Positions 38,737 to 47,970 of a stretch of 64,000 bases of DNA are shown one piece after another. Source of the stretch: Plasticicumulans lactativorans (GTDB taxonomy: Bacteria; Pseudomonadota; Gammaproteobacteria; Competibacterales; Competibacteraceae); assembly GCF_004341245.1 (NCBI RefSeq), contig NZ_SLWY01000013.1, positions 124,001 to 188,000 on the forward strand, in the 5' to 3' direction. The notes under the pieces are model-generated. The model saw nothing but the letters and a program-made list of their open reading frames with translations. It searched no databases and was not told where the DNA came from. How positions within the stretch are numbered: position 1 is the first letter of the stretch; each line of letters starts with the position of its first letter. The position numbers and the translations under genes are program-made.

Positions 38737-40041
38737 ATGGCCGTCGAGCAAGACACGGGTTTCACCGCCCTGCCGGACAACCCCTTCGAGGCGCCGCGCT
38801 ACCACTTCGGCATGCTGCTCGGGGTCGACGACTTCGAAGCGGAGCAGGGCCACCACCGCGGCAAGCACCGCCTGCACCAGTCCTGGCTGCACGGCGGCGG
38901 GGTGGTCTGGGGGCTGGGGGTGAGCCTCGACCTGGCGCGCGGCGAGATCCGCGTCGCCCCCGGGCTCGCGCTCGACGGCAGCGGGCGCGAGCTGCGGCTG
39001 GACGCGCCGGCGTGCGTCGGCCTCGGGCCGTGGTTCGACCGCCACGCCGACGACCCCGACCTGGTGGTCACCGAGGACGGCAGCGCGCGGGTGTTCGACG
39101 TGCACGTGCTGGCGCGCTTCCGCGCCTGCCTGGCGCGGCCGGTGCCGGCGCTGCGCGAGCCCTGCGACGGCGCGACCCGCGACACCGCGTACTCGCGCTT
39201 CGTCGAGGGGCTGCAGCTCGAACTGCGCCCCGCCGCGGCGCCGGCCGTGCCGCCGCCGGCCTCGCACCGCCTGCTGCTGCTGCTCGACCGCGAGGCGCCG
39301 CGCCCGGCCGAGGGTGGCGGTATCGACCCCGACGACGCCGCGCTGCTCGCCGCGCGTGACGCCGCGCTCGCGCTGGCGCCGGCCGAACGCGCGGCGGCCT
39401 GGCGCGCGCTGCTCGCCGAGGCCGCGGCGCGCGATGCCGCCGACCGCGCGCCGCCGGCGGTCGCCGAGGACACCCCGGCGACGCCGTACGCGGTCGCCGA
39501 GCCGGCCGATCTCGCGCTCGGCGAGGTGCTCGGGGTACGCCTCGAACCCGCGCCGGGCGGCGGCTGGACGGTCACCGCCGGCACGGTGCGCATCGGTGCG
39601 CGGGCGACGCTGCTGCCGACCGCGCTGTTGCAGGGCCTGGTGGCCGACGCGCCGCCGCCACCGGTCGACGCCGGCGGCCCGCGCTTCGACCCGGCGGCGA
39701 GCGTGCTCGAGGACACGCGCCTGACGCTCAGCGTCGGCACGCCGCTGCTCGACACCACGGTGACCGCCGCGGCCTTCGCGCTCAGCCAGTTCGATGCCGC
39801 CAGCGGCTGGACCGTGCTGCCGACCCCGGTGCCGGGCTATGACCCGGTCGCCGGCACCGTCACGCTCGAACCCGCGGCGGCCTTCGCCGGCACGCTGGTG
39901 CGGGTGATCGCCCGCGGCACCGGCCCCGAGCCGCTGCTCGGCGCCGACGGCGTGCCGCTCGCCGGCGCGCGCGGCGGGCCACCCGGCAGCCGCGACGAGG
40001 GTCACGATTTCGTACAGACGATCACGAGGACGCAGCCATGA
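38737..40041 (+). CDS. eCIS fibre/receptor-binding-like protein 1
   Basis: 434 residues. The N-terminal module (about residues 15-100) reads RYHFGMLLGVDDFEAEQGHH, HRLHQSWLHGGGVVWGLGVS and GEIRVAPGLALDGSGRELRL. The same pattern opens the next, larger protein. Such modules are common in eCIS operons at the tail-fibre position and are assumed to attach to the baseplate. The C-terminal half (residues 300-420) is beta-rich, Ig-like (VLEDTRLTLSVGTPLLDTTV, VPGYDPVAGTVTLEPAAAF), a possible receptor-binding part. The ATG at 38737 has GGAGAGGGA upstream. The stop overlaps the next ATG (ATGA). Confidence 0.65.
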   Translation: MAVEQDTGFTALPDNPFEAPRYHFGMLLGVDDFEAEQGHHRGKHRLHQSWLHGGGVVWGLGVSLDLARGEIRVAPGLALDGSGRELRLDAPACVGLGPWFDRHADDPDLVVTEDGSARVFDVHVLARFRACLARPVPALREPCDGATRDTAYSRFVEGLQLELRPAAAPAVPPPASHRLLLLLDREAPRPAEGGGIDPDDAALLAARDAALALAPAERAAAWRALLAEAAARDAADRAPPAVAEDTPATPYAVAEPADLALGEVLGVRLEPAPGGGWTVTAGTVRIGARATLLPTALLQGLVADAPPPPVDAGGPRFDPAASVLEDTRLTLSVGTPLLDTTVTAAAFALSQFDAASGWTVLPTPVPGYDPVAGTVTLEPAAAFAGTLVRVIARGTGPEPLLGADGVPLAGARGGPPGSRDEGHDFVQTITRTQP

Positions 40042-43000
40042 ACACGCCTGTCGACGCCGTGAGCGCCATCGTGGTCGTGGGCGGGACCGAGGGCATCACG
40101 CTGATCCCGGCCGATTCGCCGCTGACCCGGCTCAACTACTTCGACGGCAAGTTCCTGCGTGCCGCCGACCTCACCGCCGAGCAGGACTACCTGCTGCGCC
40201 TCGACGCCGCCGGCAACCGCGCCGGCGGCGCCGGCGTGGTGCACGGCTTCGACGTCACGCTCGGCAGCGGCGACACGCTGAGCCTCGGCGCCGGGCTCGC
40301 GATCGCCCCCGACGGCAAGGTGCTGCAGCTGCCGCGCACGGTCGACGTCGGCATCGCCGCGCTGGTCGCGGCCTCCAACCCCGGCGGGGCGGCACCGGCG
40401 GTCGGCGCCGGCGGCGGCGACGGCTTCGGCGCCTGCGCGCTCGACACCACCCAGCCGCCGGCGACCGCGCTGCCGGCGCAGTCGCTGTACCTGCTGCTGC
40501 TCGAGCACGCCGAGGCGCTGTGCGGCGAGGAGGACGTCTACGGCTCGCTGTGCGAGGCGGCATGCGCGACCACCACGGCGCGCCCCTACCGCCTCGAGGG
40601 CGTGCGCCTGCGCGCGCTGCCGCTGCGGCTGACCACGCCGCTGCCCGACACCGACGCCGCCGCGATCACCGACCTGCACCTGCGCTCGCGGGTCGCCGCG
40701 AGCTACTTCGCCGACGAGCGTGCGCTGGTCGGCGACCTGCGTTCGGCGGCCGGGCTCGCCGCGGCCACCTGGTGCCTGGGCGCACCGGCCGCCGGCGGCA
40801 GCGGCGTCGCCCTCGGCGTGCTCGCGCGCGCCGGCACCACCACGCTGTTCCTCGACGCCTGGACCGCGCGCCGCGAGCGCATCGAGGCGCCGCCCTACCG
40901 CTACTGGCAGGGCCGCCTCGGCCAGCGCCCGCTGGCGGTGTTCCTCGCCCAGGTGTTCCAGTTCCAGTGCCAGCTGCGCGATGCGCTCGCCAACCCGGCG
41001 CCCGGCGGCGACGGCGACCCCTGTGCCGGGCCGCGTGCGCTGCTCGCCGAGGCCGACGCGGCGATGGCCGCGGTCGAGCGCTACTACGCCGAGGTCGCGA
41101 CCCACCTGGCGAGCCTGCCGGTGCTCGACACCCGCGTGTCGCTGCGCGCGCCGCCGCTCGCCGCGGTGCAGGCGCTGCGCCGGCGCTTCGAGGGCGTGAG
41201 CGCCGGCGCGGCGACGCCGACGGCGCAGCTCGACCCGGGGACGCTGTTCGCGCGCGGCATCGTCAACCTGCCGAGCGCGGGCTTCCTGCCGGTGGTGCCG
41301 GGCGCGGGCACGCCGCTCGAAGACCAGGTGCGGGCGCAGACCGGCGACGGCGTCGAGCTCGCCTTCTGCGCCGCGCGCCCGGACGAGATCGCGCAGATCT
41401 TCGACGAGGCGCGCCACCTCGACCGCATCTCGCTGCTCAGCGGGCTCGACACCCCCGCGGCGAAGCCGAAGGTCGACATCTGGGTGCCCGACGGCCAGTT
41501 CGTCGCCACCGCACCGGTCGCCACCGGGCCGTACTTCGCCGCCAGCATCAGCGAGCTGCGCAACGGCCAGGAGGTCGCGCGGCTGAGCGGCGCGGCACGC
41601 CTCGAATCCCTGGCGAGCGGCGGCGTGGCGGTGCACTTCGCCGGCGCCGACGATCCGGGCGCCGACCTCCCGTCGCCGGGAGGGAATGCGAGCCTCGGCG
41701 ACGCGGCCGGCGGGCGCCTCGGCGCCGTGGTCGCCGCCAACGCCGAGCGGGCCGCGGCGGCGAGTACGCCCGCACCCGCGGCCGCACCTGCACCCGCGGC
41801 CGCAGCCGCGACCGACAGCGGCGGCGGCACGCGCCCGGTGCGCGTGGTCACCGATGCGGACATCGCCGGCGTGGCCGGGCGCGCGGCGGTGACCGAGCGC
41901 AAGATCGTTTCGCGCGAGACCGCCGCGGCACGCCTCGTCGCGGCGGCGGCGGTGCGCGATGCCGCGGCACCGGCTGCCGCCGCGGCACCTGCGCCGGCAG
42001 CCGCGGCCGCGCCGACGACCGGCAGCACCGCTTCCAGCGCCGGCACCGCCGGTACCACGACGAACACGACCGCCGCGAACGCGAGCTTCAGCAGCACGCG
42101 GGCGGCGACCACGGTCGCCACCCGCGCGCTGCTCGACGGCGCGGTCGCCTGGGTGTCGCTGCGCGTCGAGCGCGACCCCTTCACGCTCGACGGTGGCGGC
42201 TCCTGCCCGTTCGGCCTGCGCTTCGTGCGTACCCGGCTCGGCGACGTCGTCACCCTCGAGGACCTGGACCTGCGCGGCGAGCTGCTGGTGCGCGCGGGCA
42301 AGACCTCGGCCACGCGCACGCTGGTCGGCACGCTGACCGGGCTGTACTCGACCACCCGCGACCCGGACGCCGCGCCGGGCGGCAGCGAGCCCGAGAACCA
42401 GGTGGACCAGGGCACGCTGTCGCTGGCGGCGCGGGTGATCCTGACCCGCACCGCCGGCGGCGCGCGCGTCGAGCTGCGCCTGCTGATGCCGGGCGAGAGC
42501 ACCGCGCAGATCGTGCTCGACGCCGCCTGGGCGGGCGCGGCGCTGACCATCGACGCCGGCGCCGGCGTGATCACGCGCAACAGCGACACCGGCGCCGAGA
42601 CGCGCCAGGACCTCTTCCGCGCGCACCTGGTCGAGACCGCCGGCATCGGCGAGGCCTCGCACCCGCTGCACGTGCGCGCGGTCGCGGCGCTCGCCGAGCT
42701 GGGGCGCCACCTCGACGAGCCCGAGCTCGCCGACGCCTGGCTGCGCCAGCTGTTCCCGACGCCGCCGGCGCCGCCCTCGGTGCTGCGCGCGACGCGCGAC
42801 TGGGTGATGTTCACGCGCCGGCGCGAGCGCCAGTGCGCCGCCGTCGCGGTGCAGCCGGTGCCCGACCGGCGCTACCGCGTGCTGCTGCTGCGCGACGCCT
42901 CCGCGGCGCGCGTGGCGGGCCTGCGCCGGGCGCTGGCGCAGGGCGACGCCGCCACGCTCGCCCGCCTCGGCCTGGTGGCCGCCGGCGAGGTCGCCTTCGC

Positions 43001-44048
43001 CGCCGGCCTGCCGGCGATCGTCAGCGATCCCGCCGCGCTCGCCGCGAGCCTGCAGGTGGCACAGGCGGAGGCCCAGCTCACCTACATCGCGCTCGCGATC
43101 GTCGATGCGAACGCCGAGGCCGAGGCGCAGTCGCTCGGCGAGGCGCGCATCGCGCGCATCGAGCGGGCGATCGCCAGCGTGACGACGCCGGCCGACGAGC
43201 GCGCCGCCGAGGTGTTCGCGCCGCTGCCCGACGGGCTCGACGCCGACGGCGCCGACGGCGTGATCGTGATCGCCACCGACGCGGTGGTGACGGTGTGCCT
43301 GACCGTGCTGCGCGCGGCGAACTTCGATGCGTGGGCCGCGGCGATGCGCTTCGCGGCCTCCGGCAACTTCGCCACGGTCACCGGGCAGGGGCTCGCCAGC
43401 ATCGTCGCGAGCGCGACCTTCGCCGTCGACGACACCTTCACCGGCAACGTCGATGCGCTGCGCGCGGCCTGGAGCGGCGCCGGCGGCGGCCTGATCCAGC
43501 GTGCCGGGCTGGTGCTCGCGGCCAGCGCCGAGGGGCAGATCCCGAGCCGCCGCACCCAGGCGCAGACGGTGATGGGGCTGATCGGTGCCGACTCCTCGCT
43601 CGACGTGCAGCTCGCCCCGCAGGCGCCACCCGGCGGCTGCGGCGTGTGGCTGATCGCCGCGCCGGTGGGGGCGACGGTGCGCAGCGCGCTGGTGCTGCAG
43701 GGGAGCTTCGACAACGACATGTTCTTCCTGCCGCAGAACGGGCCCAACACCTCGGTCGAGTTCCGCGACAACGTGCTGTCGGGCGATGCGCTGCGCAGCT
43801 TCTTCGCCGCGCTGTCCCCGAACGTGGCGGTGTCGCGGATCCGGGTGGCGACCATCGGCGCGCTCGACGGCGGTGCGCAGACGCGGCTGCAGGGCGTGGT
43901 CGGCGCGCTGACGGCGGCCGGCCGGCCGGCGCCCGACGCGACCCGGCTCAGCGTCCGCGCGCTGGATACCGCGCAGCAGGCCGAGCTGCAGCGCGTCGGC
44001 CGCAACACGACGGGCTTCGACGAGGTGATCTTCTTCTCGCCGAACTAG
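40038..44048 (+). CDS. Large eCIS fibre-like protein 2
   Basis: 1336 residues, the second-longest protein in the window. The N-terminal module (residues 28-100) is LTRLNYFDGKFLRAADLTAE, GGAGVVHGFDVTLGSGDTLS and AGLAIAPDGKVLQLP, homologous to fibre protein 1. Residues 130-460 are predicted alpha/beta with conserved Cys residues in EHAEALCGEEDVYGSLCEAA. A low-complexity Ala/Pro/Thr linker covers about residues 570-700. The remainder is beta-rich and then repeated alpha/beta (VGAVTLEDLDLRGELLV-like sandwich near 730; ARIERAIASVTTPADERA near 1035). It ends the structural operon. A tail-fibre, baseplate-decoration or surface-recognition role is inferred from position. Confidence 0.6.
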   Translation: MNTPVDAVSAIVVVGGTEGITLIPADSPLTRLNYFDGKFLRAADLTAEQDYLLRLDAAGNRAGGAGVVHGFDVTLGSGDTLSLGAGLAIAPDGKVLQLPRTVDVGIAALVAASNPGGAAPAVGAGGGDGFGACALDTTQPPATALPAQSLYLLLLEHAEALCGEEDVYGSLCEAACATTTARPYRLEGVRLRALPLRLTTPLPDTDAAAITDLHLRSRVAASYFADERALVGDLRSAAGLAAATWCLGAPAAGGSGVALGVLARAGTTTLFLDAWTARRERIEAPPYRYWQGRLGQRPLAVFLAQVFQFQCQLRDALANPAPGGDGDPCAGPRALLAEADAAMAAVERYYAEVATHLASLPVLDTRVSLRAPPLAAVQALRRRFEGVSAGAATPTAQLDPGTLFARGIVNLPSAGFLPVVPGAGTPLEDQVRAQTGDGVELAFCAARPDEIAQIFDEARHLDRISLLSGLDTPAAKPKVDIWVPDGQFVATAPVATGPYFAASISELRNGQEVARLSGAARLESLASGGVAVHFAGADDPGADLPSPGGNASLGDAAGGRLGAVVAANAERAAAASTPAPAAAPAPAAAAATDSGGGTRPVRVVTDADIAGVAGRAAVTERKIVSRETAAARLVAAAAVRDAAAPAAAAAPAPAAAAAPTTGSTASSAGTAGTTTNTTAANASFSSTRAATTVATRALLDGAVAWVSLRVERDPFTLDGGGSCPFGLRFVRTRLGDVVTLEDLDLRGELLVRAGKTSATRTLVGTLTGLYSTTRDPDAAPGGSEPENQVDQGTLSLAARVILTRTAGGARVELRLLMPGESTAQIVLDAAWAGAALTIDAGAGVITRNSDTGAETRQDLFRAHLVETAGIGEASHPLHVRAVAALAELGRHLDEPELADAWLRQLFPTPPAPPSVLRATRDWVMFTRRRERQCAAVAVQPVPDRRYRVLLLRDASAARVAGLRRALAQGDAATLARLGLVAAGEVAFAAGLPAIVSDPAALAASLQVAQAEAQLTYIALAIVDANAEAEAQSLGEARIARIERAIASVTTPADERAAEVFAPLPDGLDADGADGVIVIATDAVVTVCLTVLRAANFDAWAAAMRFAASGNFATVTGQGLASIVASATFAVDDTFTGNVDALRAAWSGAGGGLIQRAGLVLAASAEGQIPSRRTQAQTVMGLIGADSSLDVQLAPQAPPGGCGVWLIAAPVGATVRSALVLQGSFDNDMFFLPQNGPNTSVEFRDNVLSGDALRSFFAALSPNVAVSRIRVATIGALDGGAQTRLQGVVGALTAAGRPAPDATRLSVRALDTAQQAELQRVGRNTTGFDEVIFFSPN

Positions 44049-44059
44049 CCCGCGCAGGA

Positions 44060-44098
44060 CCGCCACCGCACCGCCGCCTGCCGGCGGCGCGGTGGCGG
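44060..44098 (+). terminator. Strong GC hairpin after the structural operon
   Basis: ccgccaccgc (44060-44069) pairs with gcggtggcgg (44089-44098); inside, gccgcc/ggcggc continues the stem with a 4-base loop and a 3-base bulge. It lies 12 bases after the stop of the last structural gene and before the first cargo gene. It probably limits read-through, although no T-run follows. Confidence 0.5.
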
Positions 44099-44222
44099 GG
44101 CCGCCGGCGCGGCAGGTGCCGGCGCCTGCATCCGCGGCCGCACCGGGGGGCGACGGGCGGCAACGGCGCCGCGCGGGGACACTGGCGGCGCAGCGGGCCG
44201 TGCGCCCCGGGAGGTGATCGAG

Positions 44223-45704
44223 ATGAGCAGCGCCGCCCATGCCTGCGCCTGTCACCGCACCGCGGCCGCCCCGGGCGTCGGGGCCACGCCGGTGCGCCGT
44301 GCACCGGCGCCCAACCCGTTGTGGCGCCGGCTCGCGACCGGCGTGCAGCCGCAGTCCACGCTCGGGCACGCCGACGACCCCGCCGAGCGCGAGGCCGAGC
44401 GCACCGCCGCGGCGGTGGTCGCCGCGCCGGCCACCGGCCACCTGTGCAGCGCCTGCGCCGCCGAGCAGGCAGCCGGCGGTACGGTGCAGCGCAAGGCCGA
44501 CGCGTCCCCGGCACCGGCACCGACGGGCGCGCTGCCCGACGCCGGCACCGGGCGCCCGCTCGCCGCCGACGTGCGCCACGACATGGAGGGGCGCTTCGGC
44601 GCCGACTTCGGCGGCGTGCGCGTCCACGACGGGCCACGGGCCGCAGTGGCCGCGCAGGGCCTGCACGCGCAGGCGTACACCGCCGGGCGCGACGTGGTCT
44701 TCGCCGCCGGGGCCTACGCGCCGCACACGGCCGTCGGCCGGCACCTGCTCGCGCACGAGCTGACCCACGTGCTGCAGCAGGGCGGTTCGGGGCGCGCCGC
44801 GCTGCAGCGCCAGCCGCAGGTCACCTGCTCGATCGACGTGATCAAGGCCGCGCGGGTGCTGCGCGGCGACCGCTCGGCGGCGATCGAGGTGCTCGACTGC
44901 TGCGAGTCGGGCCTGAGCCCGCTGCCGGCGGGCTGCACCTCCGACCTGATCGCGGCGGCGCGCTTCCTGCTCGGGCGCCGCGGCGGCAGCAGCGGCGGGC
45001 CGTCGTGCCCGCCGGGCTTCCGCCCCGCGCGCACGCGCGACTTCAGCGGCCGCTGCTGCCGCGACGGCATCGTCGCCGAGAACGAGCGCGAGTGCTGCCC
45101 GCCGGCGCGCATCGCCGCGAGCGCGATCTTCCCGCGCTGCTGCCCGAGCGGCACGCTGCCCGACGCCGCGCGCCGCGAGTGCGTCGAGCTGCCGCCGCTG
45201 CCGCTGCCGGACCTGCCGCTGCCGCGCCCGGAGCCGCCGGCCGAGCCCGAAACCCCGCAGACGCCCGAAACCCCCGAAACGCCGCCGCCGACGACCGTGG
45301 CACCGGTGCCGCAGCGCATCGGCTTCCAGTACGACCGCCCGGGCAGCGGCGGCGGCACGCTCGCCGCGAGCCTGACCGCCGCGGGGCGCACCGCGTTCGC
45401 CGCGCTGCTCGCGGCGCTGCGCGCCGACGCGACGCTCAGGGTGCGGCTGGTCGGGCGCGCCTCGGCCGAAGGCACCGACGACTACAACCTCGCGCTCGGC
45501 CACCGGCGCGCGGCGCTGATCGCCGCCGAGCTGGAAGCGGCCGGCATCGCGCGCACGCGCATCGCCGACCCGCCGACCGGCGCGCTCGATGCCGCCTGCG
45601 AGGCCGGCGCCGGCCCGGGGCTCGCGAGCTGCGGCGAGCACGGCGCGGCGGCCTGGGCGAGTGCCGACCGCGAGGTGCGCGCCGAGCTGTTCGTCGCGCC
45701 GTGA
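44223..45704 (+). CDS. DUF4157 eCIS cargo protein 1: Cys-rich middle plus OmpA-like C-terminus
   Basis: 493 residues. The N-terminal signature NPLWRRLATGVQPQ (residue 31) and DDPAEREAER precede the DUF4157 module (residues 112-188), which ends LLAHELTHVLQQG with a zincin-like HELTH. Residues 200-310 are rich in cysteine with four CC pairs (DCCESG, RCCRDG, ECCPPAR, RCCPSG). A Pro/Thr/Glu linker follows. The C-terminal 115 residues are OmpA-like: IGFQYDRPGSGGG, RVRLVGRASAEGTDDYNLAL, RRAALIAAELEAAGIA. DUF4157 is the known marker of eCIS-associated effectors. ATG 44223 is chosen because GGGAGGTG lies just upstream; GTG at 44214 is possible. Confidence 0.8.
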   Translation: MSSAAHACACHRTAAAPGVGATPVRRAPAPNPLWRRLATGVQPQSTLGHADDPAEREAERTAAAVVAAPATGHLCSACAAEQAAGGTVQRKADASPAPAPTGALPDAGTGRPLAADVRHDMEGRFGADFGGVRVHDGPRAAVAAQGLHAQAYTAGRDVVFAAGAYAPHTAVGRHLLAHELTHVLQQGGSGRAALQRQPQVTCSIDVIKAARVLRGDRSAAIEVLDCCESGLSPLPAGCTSDLIAAARFLLGRRGGSSGGPSCPPGFRPARTRDFSGRCCRDGIVAENERECCPPARIAASAIFPRCCPSGTLPDAARRECVELPPLPLPDLPLPRPEPPAEPETPQTPETPETPPPTTVAPVPQRIGFQYDRPGSGGGTLAASLTAAGRTAFAALLAALRADATLRVRLVGRASAEGTDDYNLALGHRRAALIAAELEAAGIARTRIADPPTGALDAACEAGAGPGLASCGEHGAAAWASADREVRAELFVAP

Positions 45705-45735
45705 AGCCCGCCCGCACCCGCCCGCCGGTCGCGCC

Positions 45736-47970
45736 ATGAACGGGCGCGGCGGGCAGCGTGCGGCGGCGGGTGGCCGGCACGCGGCACCGGCGCCGGTGCC
45801 GCGCGCGCCGGCCCGGGGTGCGGCCAACCCGCACTGGCAGCGGCTCGCGCACGCACCGCTGCCGGTCACGACCACCGCGGGGGATGCCGCCGAGCGCGCG
45901 GCCGATGCGCTCGCCGCGCATGCCCTCGCCGCGCCCGATGAACGCGCCCCGCCACCGGCGGACCCGCCGGGTGCCGGCGCACCGCGCGCGCGGCCGGCGG
46001 GCGCTGGTGCGGGGGAGGCGCTGGGGCTCGCGCGCAGCGGCGTCGCCGGGGCGGGGGAGGCGCTCGCCGCGCCGCTGCGCACCGAGCTCGAAGCGCGCTT
46101 CGACGCCGATTTCGGCGCGGTGCGCGTGCACACCGGGCCCGCCGCCGATGGCGCCGCGCGCGGCCTCTGCGCGCTCGCCTACACGCTGGGCTCGCGCATC
46201 GCCTTCCGCACCGGGCGCTTCGCGCCGGCGAGCGCGGGCGGCCGGCACCTGCTCGCGCACGAACTCGCGCACACGCTGCAGCAGGCCGCGGGCCGCCCCG
46301 TGGTGCAGCGCGCGGCCGACCCCGAGTTCGGCGTCACCCAGGTGCAGCCGGAGCCGGAGCGGCGCACGCAGGGCATGGCCAACCGCGTGTTCTTCGGGTT
46401 CGACCGCGACGATTTCAGCGCGGACGTGCCCGCCGAGGTGGCCGAGCGCGAACGCCTGGAAGCCTGGGCGGACGCGCACGCCGGCACGCACGTGCGCCTG
46501 GTCGGCCGCGCCAGCCAGGAGGGCGACCCGGATCACAACCGCGGTCTCGCGGCGCGGCGCGCGGCCACGGTGCGGCGGGTGCTGGCGGCGCACGGCGTCA
46601 GCGTCGACGGCGTGCGCGTCGACATGAGCTACCGGCAGTCGCCGATCGACTACCGCTTCTACCGCTCGGTGGAACTGATCACCGCGGCCGATGCCGCCAC
46701 CGGCTGCGCCGGCTTCACCGCGGCGCAGCAGCAGGCCGACGCGACCGCGTGCGAGGACGCCTTCACCGAGGCGCAGCGGCGCGCCAGCGCCATCGCCACC
46801 GCGGCGCTGGCGCGCCTGTCCGCCGCCACCGACCCGGCCGCCGCACCGGCGCCGGACCGCGATGCGGTGCTCGCCACCCGCTTCCCCGGCATCGACCGCG
46901 CCACGCTGCTGCCGCGCTTCGAGAGCGTCGTGAACCGCGTCGGCGCGGTGGCAGCGAGCGACGGCCACGCCTGCCGGCACCGCTGCGCGCCCGGCTGCGA
47001 GCGCGCGGCCTCGGCCGGGGCCGGCGGGCCGCTGACGCTGTGCGCCGCGTTCTACCTGCCCGGCTACTACCGCGGCGCGACGATGAGCGAGCACGAGCGG
47101 GTGTTCCTGGTGCTGCACGAGACCACGCACTCGGCGGTCGAGCCGGGCAGCGCGCCGGCGCAGAGCATCGGCGTCGACGTCGCCTACTCGAGGACGCGGC
47201 TGTTCGGCGTGCTGAACGGCAGCGAGGCGCTCGGCAACGCCGACAGCTACGTGGTGACGCTGCTGACGCTCGCCCGCGCCACCGAAGGCGCGCCGGCGGT
47301 GCTCGCGAGCGTCGGCGCCGCGCCGACGGACACCGTCGCGCTGGCGACGCCGCCCGGCGAGCCCGGCGACCGTGCCCGCAGCGCACGGCGGGCGATCGGC
47401 TACGCCGGGTCGTGGCTCAACTACGCGGCGTTCTGGACGCCGACGGCGTATGACTTCGTCGCCGCGTCGCTCGCGCGCTGGGACCCCGGTCGCCTCGGCC
47501 GCCTCGGCCATTCGGTGCTCGAACTCTACGCGCCGCTGTTCGAGCTGGAGCACCCGGGCGCGAGCGCCGTGGCGCCCGAGCACCTCGCGGTGGTGAGCGC
47601 CTTCCAGGCCGAGGTGCCGGCGCGCGGCTTCGCGCTGCCGCCGGTGCGCGCACGCGCGACGACGCGCGACCGCACGCGCCTCGCCGGCGTCTACGACCGC
47701 CTGTCGCGCATGCTCGACGGCGCCGGGCAGGCGCTCAGCATCGACGCCGCGGCGAGCGGCGACGGCGCGTGGGCGTCGGCGCCGGGCCTGCCGGGGCTCG
47801 GCACCTCGGTGCACCTGGCCGACGGCTTCTTCGCGCTGACGCCGGCGCTGCAGGTCCGCCACGTGCTGCGGCTGATGGCGCGGGCGCTGGCCGACGTCGG
47901 CGCCGGGCGGGTCGAGGCCTACGTGGAGGCGGCCGACGCCATCCACCGCCTGCGCGGGCTGGGGCCGTGA
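45736..47970 (+). CDS. DUF4157 eCIS cargo protein 2: OmpA-like plus aspzincin metalloprotease
   Basis: 744 residues. It has NPHWQRLAHA at residue 31, GDAAERAADA, and the DUF4157 module at about residues 108-185 with HLLAHELAHTLQQ (HELAH 175-179). An OmpA-like domain covers residues 215-315 (VFFGFDRDDFSADVPAEVAE, HVRLVGRASQEGDPDHNRGL). A second metalloprotease signature lies at residues 457-505: FLVLHETTHSAVEPG (HETTH 461-465), GVDVAYSRTRLFG and LGNADSYVVTLL. HExxH, then G-X-D-X-X-Y, then N-A-D-S-Y is the arrangement of M35-like aspzincins, which would make this a protease effector. The C-terminal 240 residues are unrecognised. It overlaps the next gene (GTGA). Confidence 0.78.
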   Translation: MNGRGGQRAAAGGRHAAPAPVPRAPARGAANPHWQRLAHAPLPVTTTAGDAAERAADALAAHALAAPDERAPPPADPPGAGAPRARPAGAGAGEALGLARSGVAGAGEALAAPLRTELEARFDADFGAVRVHTGPAADGAARGLCALAYTLGSRIAFRTGRFAPASAGGRHLLAHELAHTLQQAAGRPVVQRAADPEFGVTQVQPEPERRTQGMANRVFFGFDRDDFSADVPAEVAERERLEAWADAHAGTHVRLVGRASQEGDPDHNRGLAARRAATVRRVLAAHGVSVDGVRVDMSYRQSPIDYRFYRSVELITAADAATGCAGFTAAQQQADATACEDAFTEAQRRASAIATAALARLSAATDPAAAPAPDRDAVLATRFPGIDRATLLPRFESVVNRVGAVAASDGHACRHRCAPGCERAASAGAGGPLTLCAAFYLPGYYRGATMSEHERVFLVLHETTHSAVEPGSAPAQSIGVDVAYSRTRLFGVLNGSEALGNADSYVVTLLTLARATEGAPAVLASVGAAPTDTVALATPPGEPGDRARSARRAIGYAGSWLNYAAFWTPTAYDFVAASLARWDPGRLGRLGHSVLELYAPLFELEHPGASAVAPEHLAVVSAFQAEVPARGFALPPVRARATTRDRTRLAGVYDRLSRMLDGAGQALSIDAAASGDGAWASAPGLPGLGTSVHLADGFFALTPALQVRHVLRLMARALADVGAGRVEAYVEAADAIHRLRGLGP

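Noticed and set aside
40002-46133. A 2043-codon open frame on the minus strand across the fibre and first cargo genes
   Set aside because: Same reason: stop codons are rare in antisense frames at this GC content, and the plus-strand genes carry the recognisable domains.
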